DNA of 64,000 nucleotides from Bermanella sp047621325 (lineage in GTDB: Bacteria; Pseudomonadota; Gammaproteobacteria; Pseudomonadales; Oceanobacteraceae). The notes beneath the pieces are model-generated. The model worked only from the letters and a program-made list of their open reading frames with translations, was not told the origin of the DNA and ran no database searches. The stretch is taken from contig JBLHLT010000015.1 of NCBI GenBank assembly GCA_047621325.1, forward strand, positions 26,887-90,886. The letters run 5' to 3'. Positions within the stretch are counted from its first letter, which is position 1, and every line of letters begins with the position of its first letter. The translations under genes were made by a program, and so were the position numbers. Positions 34,259 through 43,115 of the stretch are shown one piece after another.

Positions 34259-34921
34259 TTATTTATCCTTAGGTAAACCGGCTTGAATCGCACGATTAAG
34301 CGTCATTACATTCAAAAACTTCACACCCGCCATTTCGATACTGCCAACAATCGCGTTGGTTTTATTGGTTAAAACGGCGTGGCTAATTAACAGCGGAATG
34401 GCCGCTATCAAACCAAATGCGGTCGTATTCATGGCTACCGAAATAGAAAGTGATAACAGTTTTGATTTTTCAGCAGGATCGGCATTGGCAACTGCGGTAA
34501 ATGCAGCAATAAGACCAATAATCGTACCCAGTAGACCCAATAGCGTTGCGACATTAGCCAATACCGCAAGGTAACCAGTGCGCTCTTCTAAACGTGGCAC
34601 CGCTTCCATCATGCCTTCACTCATGGCCTGCTCAACATCAGCACGCTGCTTGGTCACTTTCATCATATCCAAGCCACAGCCGATCATACGAGAAACCGGT
34701 GCGTTATTATCACGGGTAAACAATGTCATTTTGTCGTGATCATCGGTGCGTAATAACGGTAAAAAATCATCGAATGCTTTTAGATTACGTGATTTCTCGG
34801 TATTGAGAAAACGCCAGCGCTCAACGGTGATTGCAACCCCAATAGCCAATACCAAGGCGATAGGATAAATAAATAAACCACCGTCTTGAAAGAATTTTGC
34901 AATTGATGAAAAAAAGTCCAT
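34259..34921 (-). CDS. ExbB/TolQ/MotA-type proton channel protein
   Basis: A 220-residue inner-membrane protein with three predicted membrane helices: one at about 15-35 (GLFIYPIALVLAIGVAITV) and two around 125-200 (LAVLANVATLLGLLGTIIGL and NTTAFGLIAAIPLLISHAVL), the usual ExbB/TolQ layout. It would form the channel around the two ExbD proteins encoded just downstream. One ExbB-like plus two ExbD-like genes match the AglR-AglQ-AglS set of Myxococcus. The ATG follows AAAGGTT. Confidence 0.9.
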   Translation of the reverse strand: MDFFSSIAKFFQDGGLFIYPIALVLAIGVAITVERWRFLNTEKSRNLKAFDDFLPLLRTDDHDKMTLFTRDNNAPVSRMIGCGLDMMKVTKQRADVEQAMSEGMMEAVPRLEERTGYLAVLANVATLLGLLGTIIGLIAAFTAVANADPAEKSKLLSLSISVAMNTTAFGLIAAIPLLISHAVLTNKTNAIVGSIEMAGVKFLNVMTLNRAIQAGLPKDK

Positions 34922-35013
34922 AACCTTTTACCTGTAAAAAATAACTGTCTATTGTTAATTATTAAGCAGAAAACCTGCCATATACTTTCTGATTAGCGCC
35001 ATGTTAATGAGCA

Positions 35014-35277
35014 CTATCTTCCTTCTAAATTCATTTCGTCATAAATACGCATTGAGCGCAGCATCACATCACGATCTACTGTATCGATGCTTTTTTCATA
35101 TTTATCTTCTTCTTTACGATATAAGTTTTCGGTACTACCAGGGCCTTGCCATGACATAAAATAGCTCACAGCGGGTTGCTCTTTATCGCCCACAAACTGG
35201 CTTTCTAGTTTTATGGGCTCTTCTGCATGCACACTTATCACCGTCAACAAACCAAACAAGCAAACTAATTGCTTCAT
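35014..35277 (-). CDS. Small exported protein of the envelope-machine operon
   Basis: An 87-residue protein with a signal peptide (MKQLVCLFGLLTVISVHA, cleavage before EEP) and a short charged mature part of about 69 residues, with no Cys in the mature region. It is not recognised as a known family. It lies 3 bp after the TPR lipoprotein gene and 92 bp before the ExbB gene, so it belongs to the same transcript and is probably a periplasmic component. Confidence 0.7.
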   Translation of the reverse strand: MKQLVCLFGLLTVISVHAEEPIKLESQFVGDKEQPAVSYFMSWQGPGSTENLYRKEEDKYEKSIDTVDRDVMLRSMRIYDEMNLEGR

Positions 35278-35280
35278 AAA

Positions 35281-36027
35281 TTAGCCCTCAGCGCTGCTCA
35301 TTAAAGTATTCAGTTTTGCCTTTTGCTTGGCATCAATAAAACTCTTTTCAATACCGGTTCGGCTTTGAATTTCGTTAAACCAAGCAATGGCCTTTTGATC
35401 TTTGTATTGATTCAAAAACAAATACGCTTCAATGTGCTGCTGTGCCTTTGTCGGTTGATTTAAATACAGGTCATATAAAACACCTAAATTTAAATGCGCC
35501 TCTGGGCAATCTTTCCAAATGCTCAGCACTTGTGCCAATGTATTTTGGGCCACATCAAACTCCCCCATGAGGCGCTGCGCTCTCGCCAATGCGATATAAG
35601 CATTAATATTACCCGGCGTAATTTTAAGCGCTTGCTTGTAATGATCTTGTGCTAATTTAAGTTGTTTTTCTTCTACTGCAATATTCCCCAACAACACCCA
35701 AGGCCCCGATAACGAGGTATCTTTTTGGGTAATAACGCCTAATTTTTGCTTAGCGGTATTAAAGTCATTTGAACGCATGGCTTTTTTAGCCTCGATAAAC
35801 AGCAGCACCGAACCTTTATCTATTTTACCTTTAAGTTCTAAGTAAGGATTATCCATCGGTTCATACACAACCGCTTTACCTTGCTCATCGTATGACTGCA
35901 CTGGCATATACACTTGTGTGTCTTTTAACTCAACCTTTTGCCCGGCTAATGGCACTTGCATTTTGCTTGAGCACGCGGCCAAAACCAGCACACTCATCAT
36001 CACTAAACACTGCTTAACGAATTTCAT
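35281..36027 (-). CDS. TPR-repeat lipoprotein (GltE-like position)
   Basis: A 248-residue protein with a signal peptide ending in lipobox LAAC followed by SSK, so it is probably an outer-membrane lipoprotein. Residues about 80-220 form TPR helices (ALKITPGNINAYIALARAQ, CPEAHLNLGVLYDLYL). A GTG lies one codon upstream; the ATG is chosen because GAGG is 7 nt before it. It overlaps the preceding large TPR gene by 14 bp. Comparable TPR lipoproteins (GltE, NfsE) occur in the Myxococcus machine. Confidence 0.82.
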   Translation of the reverse strand: MKFVKQCLVMMSVLVLAACSSKMQVPLAGQKVELKDTQVYMPVQSYDEQGKAVVYEPMDNPYLELKGKIDKGSVLLFIEAKKAMRSNDFNTAKQKLGVITQKDTSLSGPWVLLGNIAVEEKQLKLAQDHYKQALKITPGNINAYIALARAQRLMGEFDVAQNTLAQVLSIWKDCPEAHLNLGVLYDLYLNQPTKAQQHIEAYLFLNQYKDQKAIAWFNEIQSRTGIEKSFIDAKQKAKLNTLMSSAEG

Positions 36028-38869
36028 CACCGTACCTCGCTAACTCTTCTTCTTTACCAAAACGCATTGGCGACAAACGCTTCATGGCACCATAACTTTT
36101 GGATATCCAGTCGTTATAGTGGCCATCCCAACCTAGCTCGATATTATTCTGATGAATAGTTGCGGCTAATTCAGCGAATGGTTGCGCTTGCTGTGCAATT
36201 ATATTTTGATACATGGCCGTATCTTGATCTGACAATCCTTTTGGAACAGGTGCTTTATTTAACTCACGACTAAAGGTTTCATAAAGATCGGCCATTTTAA
36301 AGTTAGACAGCGTTACGAACTCCAAAATACCGTATGCCGCTGCTTGCTCATATCGCACCGTTGCGTCTTGTAAATAACCATTTTTCTTTGCCATGCTTTT
36401 ATCAATTGGCAAGCGCAAAGAGCGGCGGTTAAATTCCCATGCAAAATAATCGCCGTACTTAGCACTGGCCCAAGCACCTAACCACTGGCTACGTTCTGTA
36501 CGATCCGCCCCAGCATCAGCGTCACCCGCAACAACACGGCGCAACCAGTACAAGTGACGAGGCTTATCATTGGTTTTTTCATATAATTGTGCCAAATGAA
36601 AGCGTGCTTCCATACGATTACCAAACGGCTTTTCATATTCGTGGGCATACTCTTTATAGTATTCAATGGCTTTATCTAACTGATCGATTTTCTCAAAAAG
36701 GCCTGCGGCTATAAATAAAGCGTCTTGACGTACCACGGCATCTTTATCTGTTTTATACAATTGCATATATGCCATTGCGGCTTTCTGCCACTGCTCATTT
36801 TTCTCAAAAGAAAATGCCAATTTACGCGGAAACTCCGGTGCTAACTCGTGAGTAGCAAACTGCTTTTGCAATTGCTTTAACTCTTTGATCGCGCTTGCCC
36901 ATTGTTTCTCTTCCAACATCAAAGACACCGCATCATATTGCGCAATTACACGAATCTTTGATTCAGGTGCCAGTTTCTTAACACTTAACAGTTCGTTAAT
37001 GGCAAGTTGATTACTTTTAGCCAGCTTGTGAGCATCCGCTTTTTTATAAATAGAAACGGCAATTTGATTACTAATATCTTGATATTCAGTACTGGTTTTT
37101 GCCAGTTTCATATCATTCAATACGATACGACGCTGGGTGGTGTAATGATTTTGTGCTAACTGATATTCGCCTTTTTGAAAGTACGAGTGCGCTAAGATAC
37201 CGTAAGCTGTTTGTTTTAAACTTGGGCTCAACTGTTTGTGTTTTATGATTAAACCATTGGCCACGCCAATGGCGCGGTCAAATTGATTCAACGCAAATAA
37301 CGCTTGTGCTGCATTGGTTAACACGGCAATGGCGCGTTCATCTTTATGGAAGACATTCGCAAACATCAACATGCTATCAACCGACTGCTGACGCCATGCT
37401 TCTTGTTTTTCAGAAGAAGCCCTATCTTTCTCAAGTTCCTCTGAGTGTTTACGATAAGCAATCAAACTGGCGTAAGCCGATTTATTTGCCAACGCCTTAT
37501 CTTTATCAACATATGCTACGGTCGCGTATTCTTTTGCTGCCAGATCATATTGTTGATTTTCAAAATGGGCATCGGCTTTTTTGTAACGTAAATCCGCGAC
37601 GTTTTTATCCGCGGCAAACGTTTTAATATAACGGCCATAGTAGTCAGTGGCCTGTGATAACGACGTTTTCGCCAATTCAATCAGGTGCTCTTCTTTACTG
37701 GTTTTAGACTTTTTAATCGCCTGCTGACCTTGGCTATGAAAATGTGCCGCCAACTCAACGTAATATTCTTTAAGTTGAGAAAACACCTGCTGTTTTTGCG
37801 CGTCATGCTTAACGAGGTATTGTGAAGCTGGCCCATAAAGATCAACAAAGTCCTGCTTCTCTTTTAACACTAACTTAGGAAAACCACCTTTTACATACGC
37901 CGCTATTAACTTGCTATGAAAATCACTGGTACGCACATTCATTGGATACAACTGAATAAACTCACGATACGTAGCAGCACTGTCATCGTAACGGGATTTT
38001 TCTAAGTAAAACGCTGCTAGCTCGTCATACAAGCGCCATTGATAAGACTTACCATCGATTAATTTAATATCGGCGATCGCTTGCGCACCACCCAGATTCA
38101 CCAAGGCCAGACTCATACTGTGCAATGCGTCTTTTACCAGTGGTTTTTCGGTAACCGTTAATGCACGACCATTCATTTCGGCCACTAATAAGTTATCTAA
38201 AACAAACGCAAAGTGATCAAGCGACTCATTATAATTGCCCAACTTATATAATGACCAAGCCAGCATGTAGTGCGCATTAAGCGTTAGCTTACCTGAATCT
38301 TGAATAGTGGTTTGGCGATACGCTTTTTCAGATTTTGCGTACCAGTCACGACTAAAGTAAATATCCCCTAAGCGAAAATACGCTTCAGAAATAGCCGGAA
38401 AATACGGGTGACGATCCACTAAACGCTCTAACATTTGGCGCGCATTATTGGTTTGCCCTTCCATGTCGTACGCTTTAGCTAATTGATACAACACTTCTGC
38501 ATTATCTGGGCTGTTAGGATACTTCTCTAAAATGTCCACATAACTGGCGATGGCATTACGATAATAACCCTGCTTTGGAGCAGAGTTCATATCAGACTGA
38601 TTAGCATCCCCTTCGAGCATGTGAACACCCGCAATGCGGCGTTGAATTTGTTGTTTTAAATAATCGTCATCAACCAAATCAATTATCTGCTGATACTCAT
38701 TACGCACTTGTTCGTGATCAAGATTATTAAAATCTAAACCCGCTTCCGTCTCGATGGCATCACCTTCTAAATCGGCAATGGTGCCTTGAGAGCTGCAAGC
38801 AGACAAACTAATGGCCACTGAAAGTGCAACGAGTTTTAACCCCGCATTCACCGGATTCGGTCTCCTCAT
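36014..38869 (-). CDS. Large TPR-repeat lipoprotein
   Basis: A 951-residue exported protein with lipobox LSAC (about residue 25) and many TPR/Sel1-like helical pairs through the whole length (e.g. NAEVLYQLAKAYDMEGQTNN, AYFRLGDIYFSRDWYAKSEK, QAAQALFALNQFDRAIGVAN). It has the character of a periplasmic scaffold. The ATG follows AGGAG and overlaps the stop of the preceding gene by 4 bp. It is the largest member of the operon and resembles in type the GltD/AglT-like TPR proteins of gliding loci; orthology would need a profile search. Confidence 0.82.
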   Translation of the reverse strand: MRRPNPVNAGLKLVALSVAISLSACSSQGTIADLEGDAIETEAGLDFNNLDHEQVRNEYQQIIDLVDDDYLKQQIQRRIAGVHMLEGDANQSDMNSAPKQGYYRNAIASYVDILEKYPNSPDNAEVLYQLAKAYDMEGQTNNARQMLERLVDRHPYFPAISEAYFRLGDIYFSRDWYAKSEKAYRQTTIQDSGKLTLNAHYMLAWSLYKLGNYNESLDHFAFVLDNLLVAEMNGRALTVTEKPLVKDALHSMSLALVNLGGAQAIADIKLIDGKSYQWRLYDELAAFYLEKSRYDDSAATYREFIQLYPMNVRTSDFHSKLIAAYVKGGFPKLVLKEKQDFVDLYGPASQYLVKHDAQKQQVFSQLKEYYVELAAHFHSQGQQAIKKSKTSKEEHLIELAKTSLSQATDYYGRYIKTFAADKNVADLRYKKADAHFENQQYDLAAKEYATVAYVDKDKALANKSAYASLIAYRKHSEELEKDRASSEKQEAWRQQSVDSMLMFANVFHKDERAIAVLTNAAQALFALNQFDRAIGVANGLIIKHKQLSPSLKQTAYGILAHSYFQKGEYQLAQNHYTTQRRIVLNDMKLAKTSTEYQDISNQIAVSIYKKADAHKLAKSNQLAINELLSVKKLAPESKIRVIAQYDAVSLMLEEKQWASAIKELKQLQKQFATHELAPEFPRKLAFSFEKNEQWQKAAMAYMQLYKTDKDAVVRQDALFIAAGLFEKIDQLDKAIEYYKEYAHEYEKPFGNRMEARFHLAQLYEKTNDKPRHLYWLRRVVAGDADAGADRTERSQWLGAWASAKYGDYFAWEFNRRSLRLPIDKSMAKKNGYLQDATVRYEQAAAYGILEFVTLSNFKMADLYETFSRELNKAPVPKGLSDQDTAMYQNIIAQQAQPFAELAATIHQNNIELGWDGHYNDWISKSYGAMKRLSPMRFGKEEELARYGDEIR

Positions 38870-40554
38870 AGTTGCTCTCCTGTCTTTTTCATTCTGTCGT
38901 CTTCGATATTATTGAGTGTTTGATCGTATAAGCGGGCTTTACCTAAGCGAGCCTGCGCCCAGTAATAACGCATGCGCTCTTCATGGTTATCCAGTTCGGC
39001 ATTAACCACAATTCGCATGACACGCTCTAGCTTTTTAATAAGGGCATCGGTCTCTTGCAGCTTTTGTTTAATTCTTTTGTGCAGTTCTTTGGCCCAGCGC
39101 ACATTTTTTTCAGATTGACGATAAGGCTCTTTAATCGATTTGATTTTTGACAGTTTATCTTCTAAGAACGTAAAACTTTGATCGGTAGACTCAAGCAGTG
39201 CGGTGAAACGTTCTTGTTCCTCAACATCAAGAGTCATGGTGTGTAAGCGTAAATCACTGATTTTATTTTCAAGCTGCTCTTGTTGCTGCTGCGCTTTAAA
39301 TACAAACTCACCAATACTGGCACTGGTTAGCCCTTGCTGGCGGTACTGAATAATAAGCTGATGCTCGAGCGCTTGGCGCCCCCAGTACGTTAGGTTATTT
39401 CGCAGAGCATATAAATCACGTAACTCCTTGATCACACTGTGAAACGGGTTACTGGACATTAATTCTATTAAGAACGGTGTGAGTTTATTGTAATCTAGGC
39501 TTGGCTCGCTGCCATACCAATCGGTTTCATCCATCATGGATTCAAGGTTCACTACAAATTCTTCAGGGATTCGCTGGCCTGCAATAACTGCCCGTGCTTT
39601 TGCGATAGAGTCCACGCCACCTGCAAACGCTTGTTCTGCTAATAAATATTGCTTTAATGCACTGCGACTTGCGCCTTGCTGCTCATACAAGTGGGCCAGT
39701 AATACTTTGGCTTCTTGCACTTCAGCAATACTAATTGAGCGTCGATCCAGTGCTTTTAATGCAGGTACCGCTTGAGAAAAACGCTTTAATTTAATGGCGG
39801 TCCAGCCGTAACTTAATAACGCCCTGTTACTGTATAAACCGGTTGTCCGAACATTTTGTAAGTGCTGCCAAGCCCCAAGTAAATTACCATTTTCGACTTC
39901 CATATGAGACAGCGCTTGTTTAGCACGGTCAGCCAGTACCGCAAATTCTTCTTCAGAGTGAGTCTTTGCATAATCCACCACCTTGTTTAAGTTACGTTGA
40001 CTATCAACCATCTGATTATTACGTAACTGGGTAATGGCTAAGTTAAATATTAAATATGGTTCGTACGGGCTATTGTTTGCGACCTTAGACAAACTGTTTT
40101 CTACCGTATCTAAATGCATATTACGGATATTGATCAGCGTGGCTAAATAGTTAAATTCCTCTGCAATATCGTTCGGCACTTGCCCTTGAATACGTGCAAG
40201 ATTGCGTGCAGCTGCATCAACCTCGCCTTTTTGATAATACAGTTTAGCAAGGTAATACCAGGCTTTATTGGCTGTAGCTTCATCAACCTTTGCATTTAAT
40301 AAGTCATTAAAAATAGCTTGTGCATGATCAGGCAAACCATATGACAGCGTCATCCCCCCTTGAAGCAAACGAGCTTCATCGGCGTTTTTATCTAACTCGT
40401 TAGTGGCTTTGGCGTACTCATAACCAATCAAGGCAGCAAAATAATTTTGCTGATAATAATCAAACAAAATGGTGCCGTATTTTAAATCTTTAACCGTATT
40501 AGCCGACACCAACAGTGGTAACAGTAAACAACCTATTAAAAGCAAGCGCTGCAT
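38866..40554 (-). CDS. Exported TPR/coiled-coil protein of the envelope-machine operon
   Basis: A 562-residue protein with a signal peptide (MQRLLLIGCLLLPLLVSA, cleaved before NTV), TPR-like helices through about residue 300 (TANKAWYYLAKLYYQKGEVD) and a C-terminal coiled coil (about 390-540). The start is the third in-frame ATG because CAGGAG is 7 nt upstream; the first, 21 bp earlier, has no ribosome site. A Cys occurs in the hydrophobic core but no proper lipobox, so it is probably soluble periplasmic. Predicted to be part of the scaffold. Confidence 0.78.
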   Translation of the reverse strand: MQRLLLIGCLLLPLLVSANTVKDLKYGTILFDYYQQNYFAALIGYEYAKATNELDKNADEARLLQGGMTLSYGLPDHAQAIFNDLLNAKVDEATANKAWYYLAKLYYQKGEVDAAARNLARIQGQVPNDIAEEFNYLATLINIRNMHLDTVENSLSKVANNSPYEPYLIFNLAITQLRNNQMVDSQRNLNKVVDYAKTHSEEEFAVLADRAKQALSHMEVENGNLLGAWQHLQNVRTTGLYSNRALLSYGWTAIKLKRFSQAVPALKALDRRSISIAEVQEAKVLLAHLYEQQGASRSALKQYLLAEQAFAGGVDSIAKARAVIAGQRIPEEFVVNLESMMDETDWYGSEPSLDYNKLTPFLIELMSSNPFHSVIKELRDLYALRNNLTYWGRQALEHQLIIQYRQQGLTSASIGEFVFKAQQQQEQLENKISDLRLHTMTLDVEEQERFTALLESTDQSFTFLEDKLSKIKSIKEPYRQSEKNVRWAKELHKRIKQKLQETDALIKKLERVMRIVVNAELDNHEERMRYYWAQARLGKARLYDQTLNNIEDDRMKKTGEQL

Positions 40555-40568
40555 AAGCATTCTCCTGT

Positions 40569-41147
40569 TTACCATTGTTTAATGGTAAACACAGGTTCTT
40601 GCTTGGCGTAATCATCCACTATCGCCAGTTCAATATACTGACTGCCTTTACCTTTGGTAAATTGCAATTCCGTTGCACGCTTATAAGGTCGCCCATTAGG
40701 ACCAAGACCCGTAAAAAAAGCCGATAAGGTATGCAGGCCATTATTTAAATTGGTCATGTGTAAACGCTGAATACCACCACGAGATAACGCTTGTCGCTGC
40801 TTATCACTGTACAAGTGACTCGCAATAATCTCTCCGTCGAGTTTTAACTTAACGCTTTCTAGGGTGAAAAACTCACCACTATCCAGTGAAACAAACACGC
40901 TCGCTTGGGTGCTTGACGGAAACAACAGCTCTTCCTCCATCAAACGCAGGTCTTTATTCAAGTCCACCACATTGGATTTAAGCTGCTGTATCTCTTTCGA
41001 TAGCTGAGTAACCGTGGCCAATGCTTGCTTGGCACTCTCTTGTTTTGCCTTTGCAGCAAATCCGATTGACTGATCAGATGCCCACACATTAGCTGTCACG
41101 CACACTAATACCACCAAGGCCCACTGCTTAACTTTTGACCAACACAT
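40569..41147 (-). CDS. Exported coiled-coil/beta protein, first gene of the envelope-machine operon
   Basis: A 192-residue protein with a signal peptide (MCWSKVKQWALVVLVCVTA, cleaved near VWA-SDQ), a coiled coil (about 35-75, VTQLSKEIQQLKSNVVDLNK) and a beta-rich C-terminal domain (about 85-192, GLHTLSAFFTGLGPNGRPYK). Not recognised as a characterised family. The start is placed at the ATG with AGGGCG upstream; a longer frame begins 111 bp earlier but would put a non-signal sequence before the signal peptide. It opens the nine-gene operon and faces the divergent barrel genes. Confidence 0.75.
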   Translation of the reverse strand: MCWSKVKQWALVVLVCVTANVWASDQSIGFAAKAKQESAKQALATVTQLSKEIQQLKSNVVDLNKDLRLMEEELLFPSSTQASVFVSLDSGEFFTLESVKLKLDGEIIASHLYSDKQRQALSRGGIQRLHMTNLNNGLHTLSAFFTGLGPNGRPYKRATELQFTKGKGSQYIELAIVDDYAKQEPVFTIKQW

Positions 41148-41487
41148 AAATCGCCCTACACCCAAGGTGTGATTGAATAATTTCTTGCGTACTCTGTTGC
41201 TCGCATCACTTTGATTACTTTTCAACCAAAGGCAACAGAATCGAAATAAGGGCGGCATTATCCGGTGTTTACTCGGGAAAAAATCAGTACGGGTTCAAAT
41301 TCTGAGAGGCTGTTACAAATCTTTTTGTAAGAAATTCAACATTAATTATGTAAGCGCTATTGTATTTTTGTAAAAGTGATGAGCGTCACACTCTGTTAGT
41401 GATCACTATGCAAGATGTTCCCATGAATATGCGTACAATGAGCGCCATTCTTTTACACTGTAATACGTGTTTATCACATGGGTGCCT
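41148..41487. promoter_or_regulatory. Divergent promoter region between the two envelope-machine operons
   Basis: A 340-base region with no credible ORF that must drive both the minus-strand TPR/ExbB operon and the plus-strand barrel operon. It contains the inverted sequence TTACAAATCTTTTTGTAA at 41314-41331 and a downstream TTTTGTAAAAGTGATGAGCG. The GTnACAAA-like pieces recall sites of OmpR-type regulators, but no regulator can be named. No sigma-54 or sigma-28 box is seen. Confidence 0.45.
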
Positions 41488-42270
41488 ATGTTTCGTTGTT
41501 GTATTTACCTCGTTTGCTTTGCTGTCAGTCAGCTCACTTATGCGGATTCCGCCACACCATCGCGCTCGATAACGGGTGACATATTAAACAACAAAGAGGC
41601 CGTACAGCTATCCGTCATTGACACCTATCTCGAACTGCATACTGGCCCTGGTCGCGGCTACCCCATTTTTCATGTTATGGAAAAAGGCGAAACGGTTTTC
41701 GTTCATAGTCGTCGTACTAATTGGTTTTATGTGAGTGATCGCCGCAATCGCCAAGGCTGGGTTAAACAAGAAGGCCTCGCTCGCACCATAGCGCCCACCG
41801 GCATGCCGGCAGCACTGCCTAATATCAGGCACGGTGACTTTTTGGCCCAACAGGGTCGCGTTGGTTTTAGTTTAGGCCAGCAAGGCAACGCAGACACCGC
41901 AACGGTTATGGCGGGCTACCGCTTATTAAGCTTTGCCGGTATAGAAGCCGAGTATGGTCAGATTTTTGGTGATCGACTTGACGGTAAAACGTACGGCGCC
42001 AGTTTATTGATTGAGCCAATAAAAGATTGGTCATTCACACCGTTTATATCAAAAGGCTACGGCTGGCAAGAATGGCAAGAAAAAGAAAAACAGCAGGTCG
42101 GCACCAGTAATCGCTTTAAAAATCGTTACGAATACACCGGTTTTGGTATCAACTATTACATTGGCTACAGCTTTGTAGTACGTGCTGAATATCGAAAAAT
42201 GTACGTCAGTGGCGATAACGATTCCTTATCCAATAGCGCATGGCGCTTAGGCTTTAGCAGCTTCTTTTAA
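41488..42270 (+). CDS. SH3-domain/outer-membrane beta-barrel fusion protein
   Basis: A 260-residue exported protein. The signal peptide (MFRCCIYLVCFAVSQLTYA) is followed by a bacterial SH3 domain (about 35-95, LELHTGPGRGYPIFHVMEKG and WFYVSDRRNRQGWVKQEG), which usually binds peptidoglycan, and then a porin-like barrel (about 120-260) of alternating strands ending in Phe (LGFSSFF), the usual outer-membrane targeting end. The ATG is chosen because it gives a proper signal peptide; a GTG 21 bp upstream is also in frame. Together these parts could link the wall to the outer membrane. It is divergent from the TPR/ExbB operon. Confidence 0.8.
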   Translation: MFRCCIYLVCFAVSQLTYADSATPSRSITGDILNNKEAVQLSVIDTYLELHTGPGRGYPIFHVMEKGETVFVHSRRTNWFYVSDRRNRQGWVKQEGLARTIAPTGMPAALPNIRHGDFLAQQGRVGFSLGQQGNADTATVMAGYRLLSFAGIEAEYGQIFGDRLDGKTYGASLLIEPIKDWSFTPFISKGYGWQEWQEKEKQQVGTSNRFKNRYEYTGFGINYYIGYSFVVRAEYRKMYVSGDNDSLSNSAWRLGFSSFF

Positions 42271-42292
42271 ATAGAATTTGGGCAAATTTATT

Positions 42293-42946
42293 ATGACAAC
42301 GTTACGAATCATCACCCTACTTTCATTTGCATTTAGCTCTTTGGCTCTTGCCAATGAAGCCAGTAACCCTGACGACAGCGGCAATGTAAAAATTAACCCT
42401 ATATTAGTGGTCGAACCCAACAAACAAGAACGCGAGCAATACGAGGCTCAAATCGACACCGAGTTTTTTGAACTGGGTGCTTACATGGGGGTCATCGGCA
42501 TTGAGAACTTTGATTCATCATCTGTAATGGGCATTAAGGCATCGTTTCATGCCACTGAAGATTTCTTTTTACAAGCCAACTATGGTCATGCAGAAGCGGG
42601 CACCTCTGCGGCTGAAGTAAATGCGGGCGTGAATATGATCTCTGCCCGTGACTACGAATATTACAATTTGTTAGTTGGTTATAATTTATTCCCTGGCGAA
42701 TCCTTTATTACTCAAAATTTAACCTTAAATAGTGCTTTTTATGTGGTTGGCGGCATCGGTAATACCGACTTTGCTGGCGACAACCATTTCACCATTACTT
42801 ACGGCTCTGGCTATCGCATTATTTTAAGTGATTGGCTGACTTGGAACATGGATTTTCGTAACCACACTTTCGAATCAAATGTGCTGTCTGTTAGTAAACG
42901 CGTGAACAATTTAGAGTTCACATTAGGCCTTACTGCATTCTTCTAG
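42293..42946 (+). CDS. Outer-membrane beta-barrel protein
   Basis: A 217-residue protein with signal peptide MTTLRIITLLSFAFSSLALA followed by a predicted eight-strand type barrel (about 60-217; strands such as FFLQANYGHAEAG, YNLLVGYNLF, LEFTLGLTAFF) ending in Phe. It follows the SH3-barrel gene by 22 bp and is clearly related to it in its final strands and ending. An in-frame TTG 15 bp upstream is rejected because the ATG directly starts the signal peptide. Probably works with the SH3-barrel protein at the outer membrane, like the GltA/GltB pair. Confidence 0.8.
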   Translation: MTTLRIITLLSFAFSSLALANEASNPDDSGNVKINPILVVEPNKQEREQYEAQIDTEFFELGAYMGVIGIENFDSSSVMGIKASFHATEDFFLQANYGHAEAGTSAAEVNAGVNMISARDYEYYNLLVGYNLFPGESFITQNLTLNSAFYVVGGIGNTDFAGDNHFTITYGSGYRIILSDWLTWNMDFRNHTFESNVLSVSKRVNNLEFTLGLTAFF

Positions 42947-42960
42947 GATGCTGACCGGTC

Positions 42961-43007
42961 ACAAACTATGAGCAGCGTCACAAATTCTCACAAAACTCAC
43001 ACAAAAG
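42961..43007 (+). promoter_or_regulatory. Phased CACAAA repeats upstream of fibro-slime gene 1
   Basis: CACAAA(A) words occur at 42961, 42980, 42990 and 43001, the last three about 10-11 bp apart, one helical turn. Direct repeats with this phasing are typical of OmpR/PhoB-type regulators. The second fibro-slime gene has a matching set at the same distance from its ATG. Confidence 0.5.
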
Positions 43008-43115
43008 TATAAGAAAGCGGGTGAAACAGGACTTAGATCCCAGTTTTTCACCCGCGTAATGACTACACTTGCCTCATTGTTTAATACACAAATAGAATTT
43101 CAAAAAGAGGTCAGC

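Noticed and set aside
35014..41147. A TonB-dependent siderophore uptake locus as explanation for ExbB/ExbD
   Set aside because: There is no TonB-dependent receptor, ABC transporter or Fur-box-like sequence nearby; two ExbD genes plus TPR lipoproteins and small barrels fit a trans-envelope machine better.
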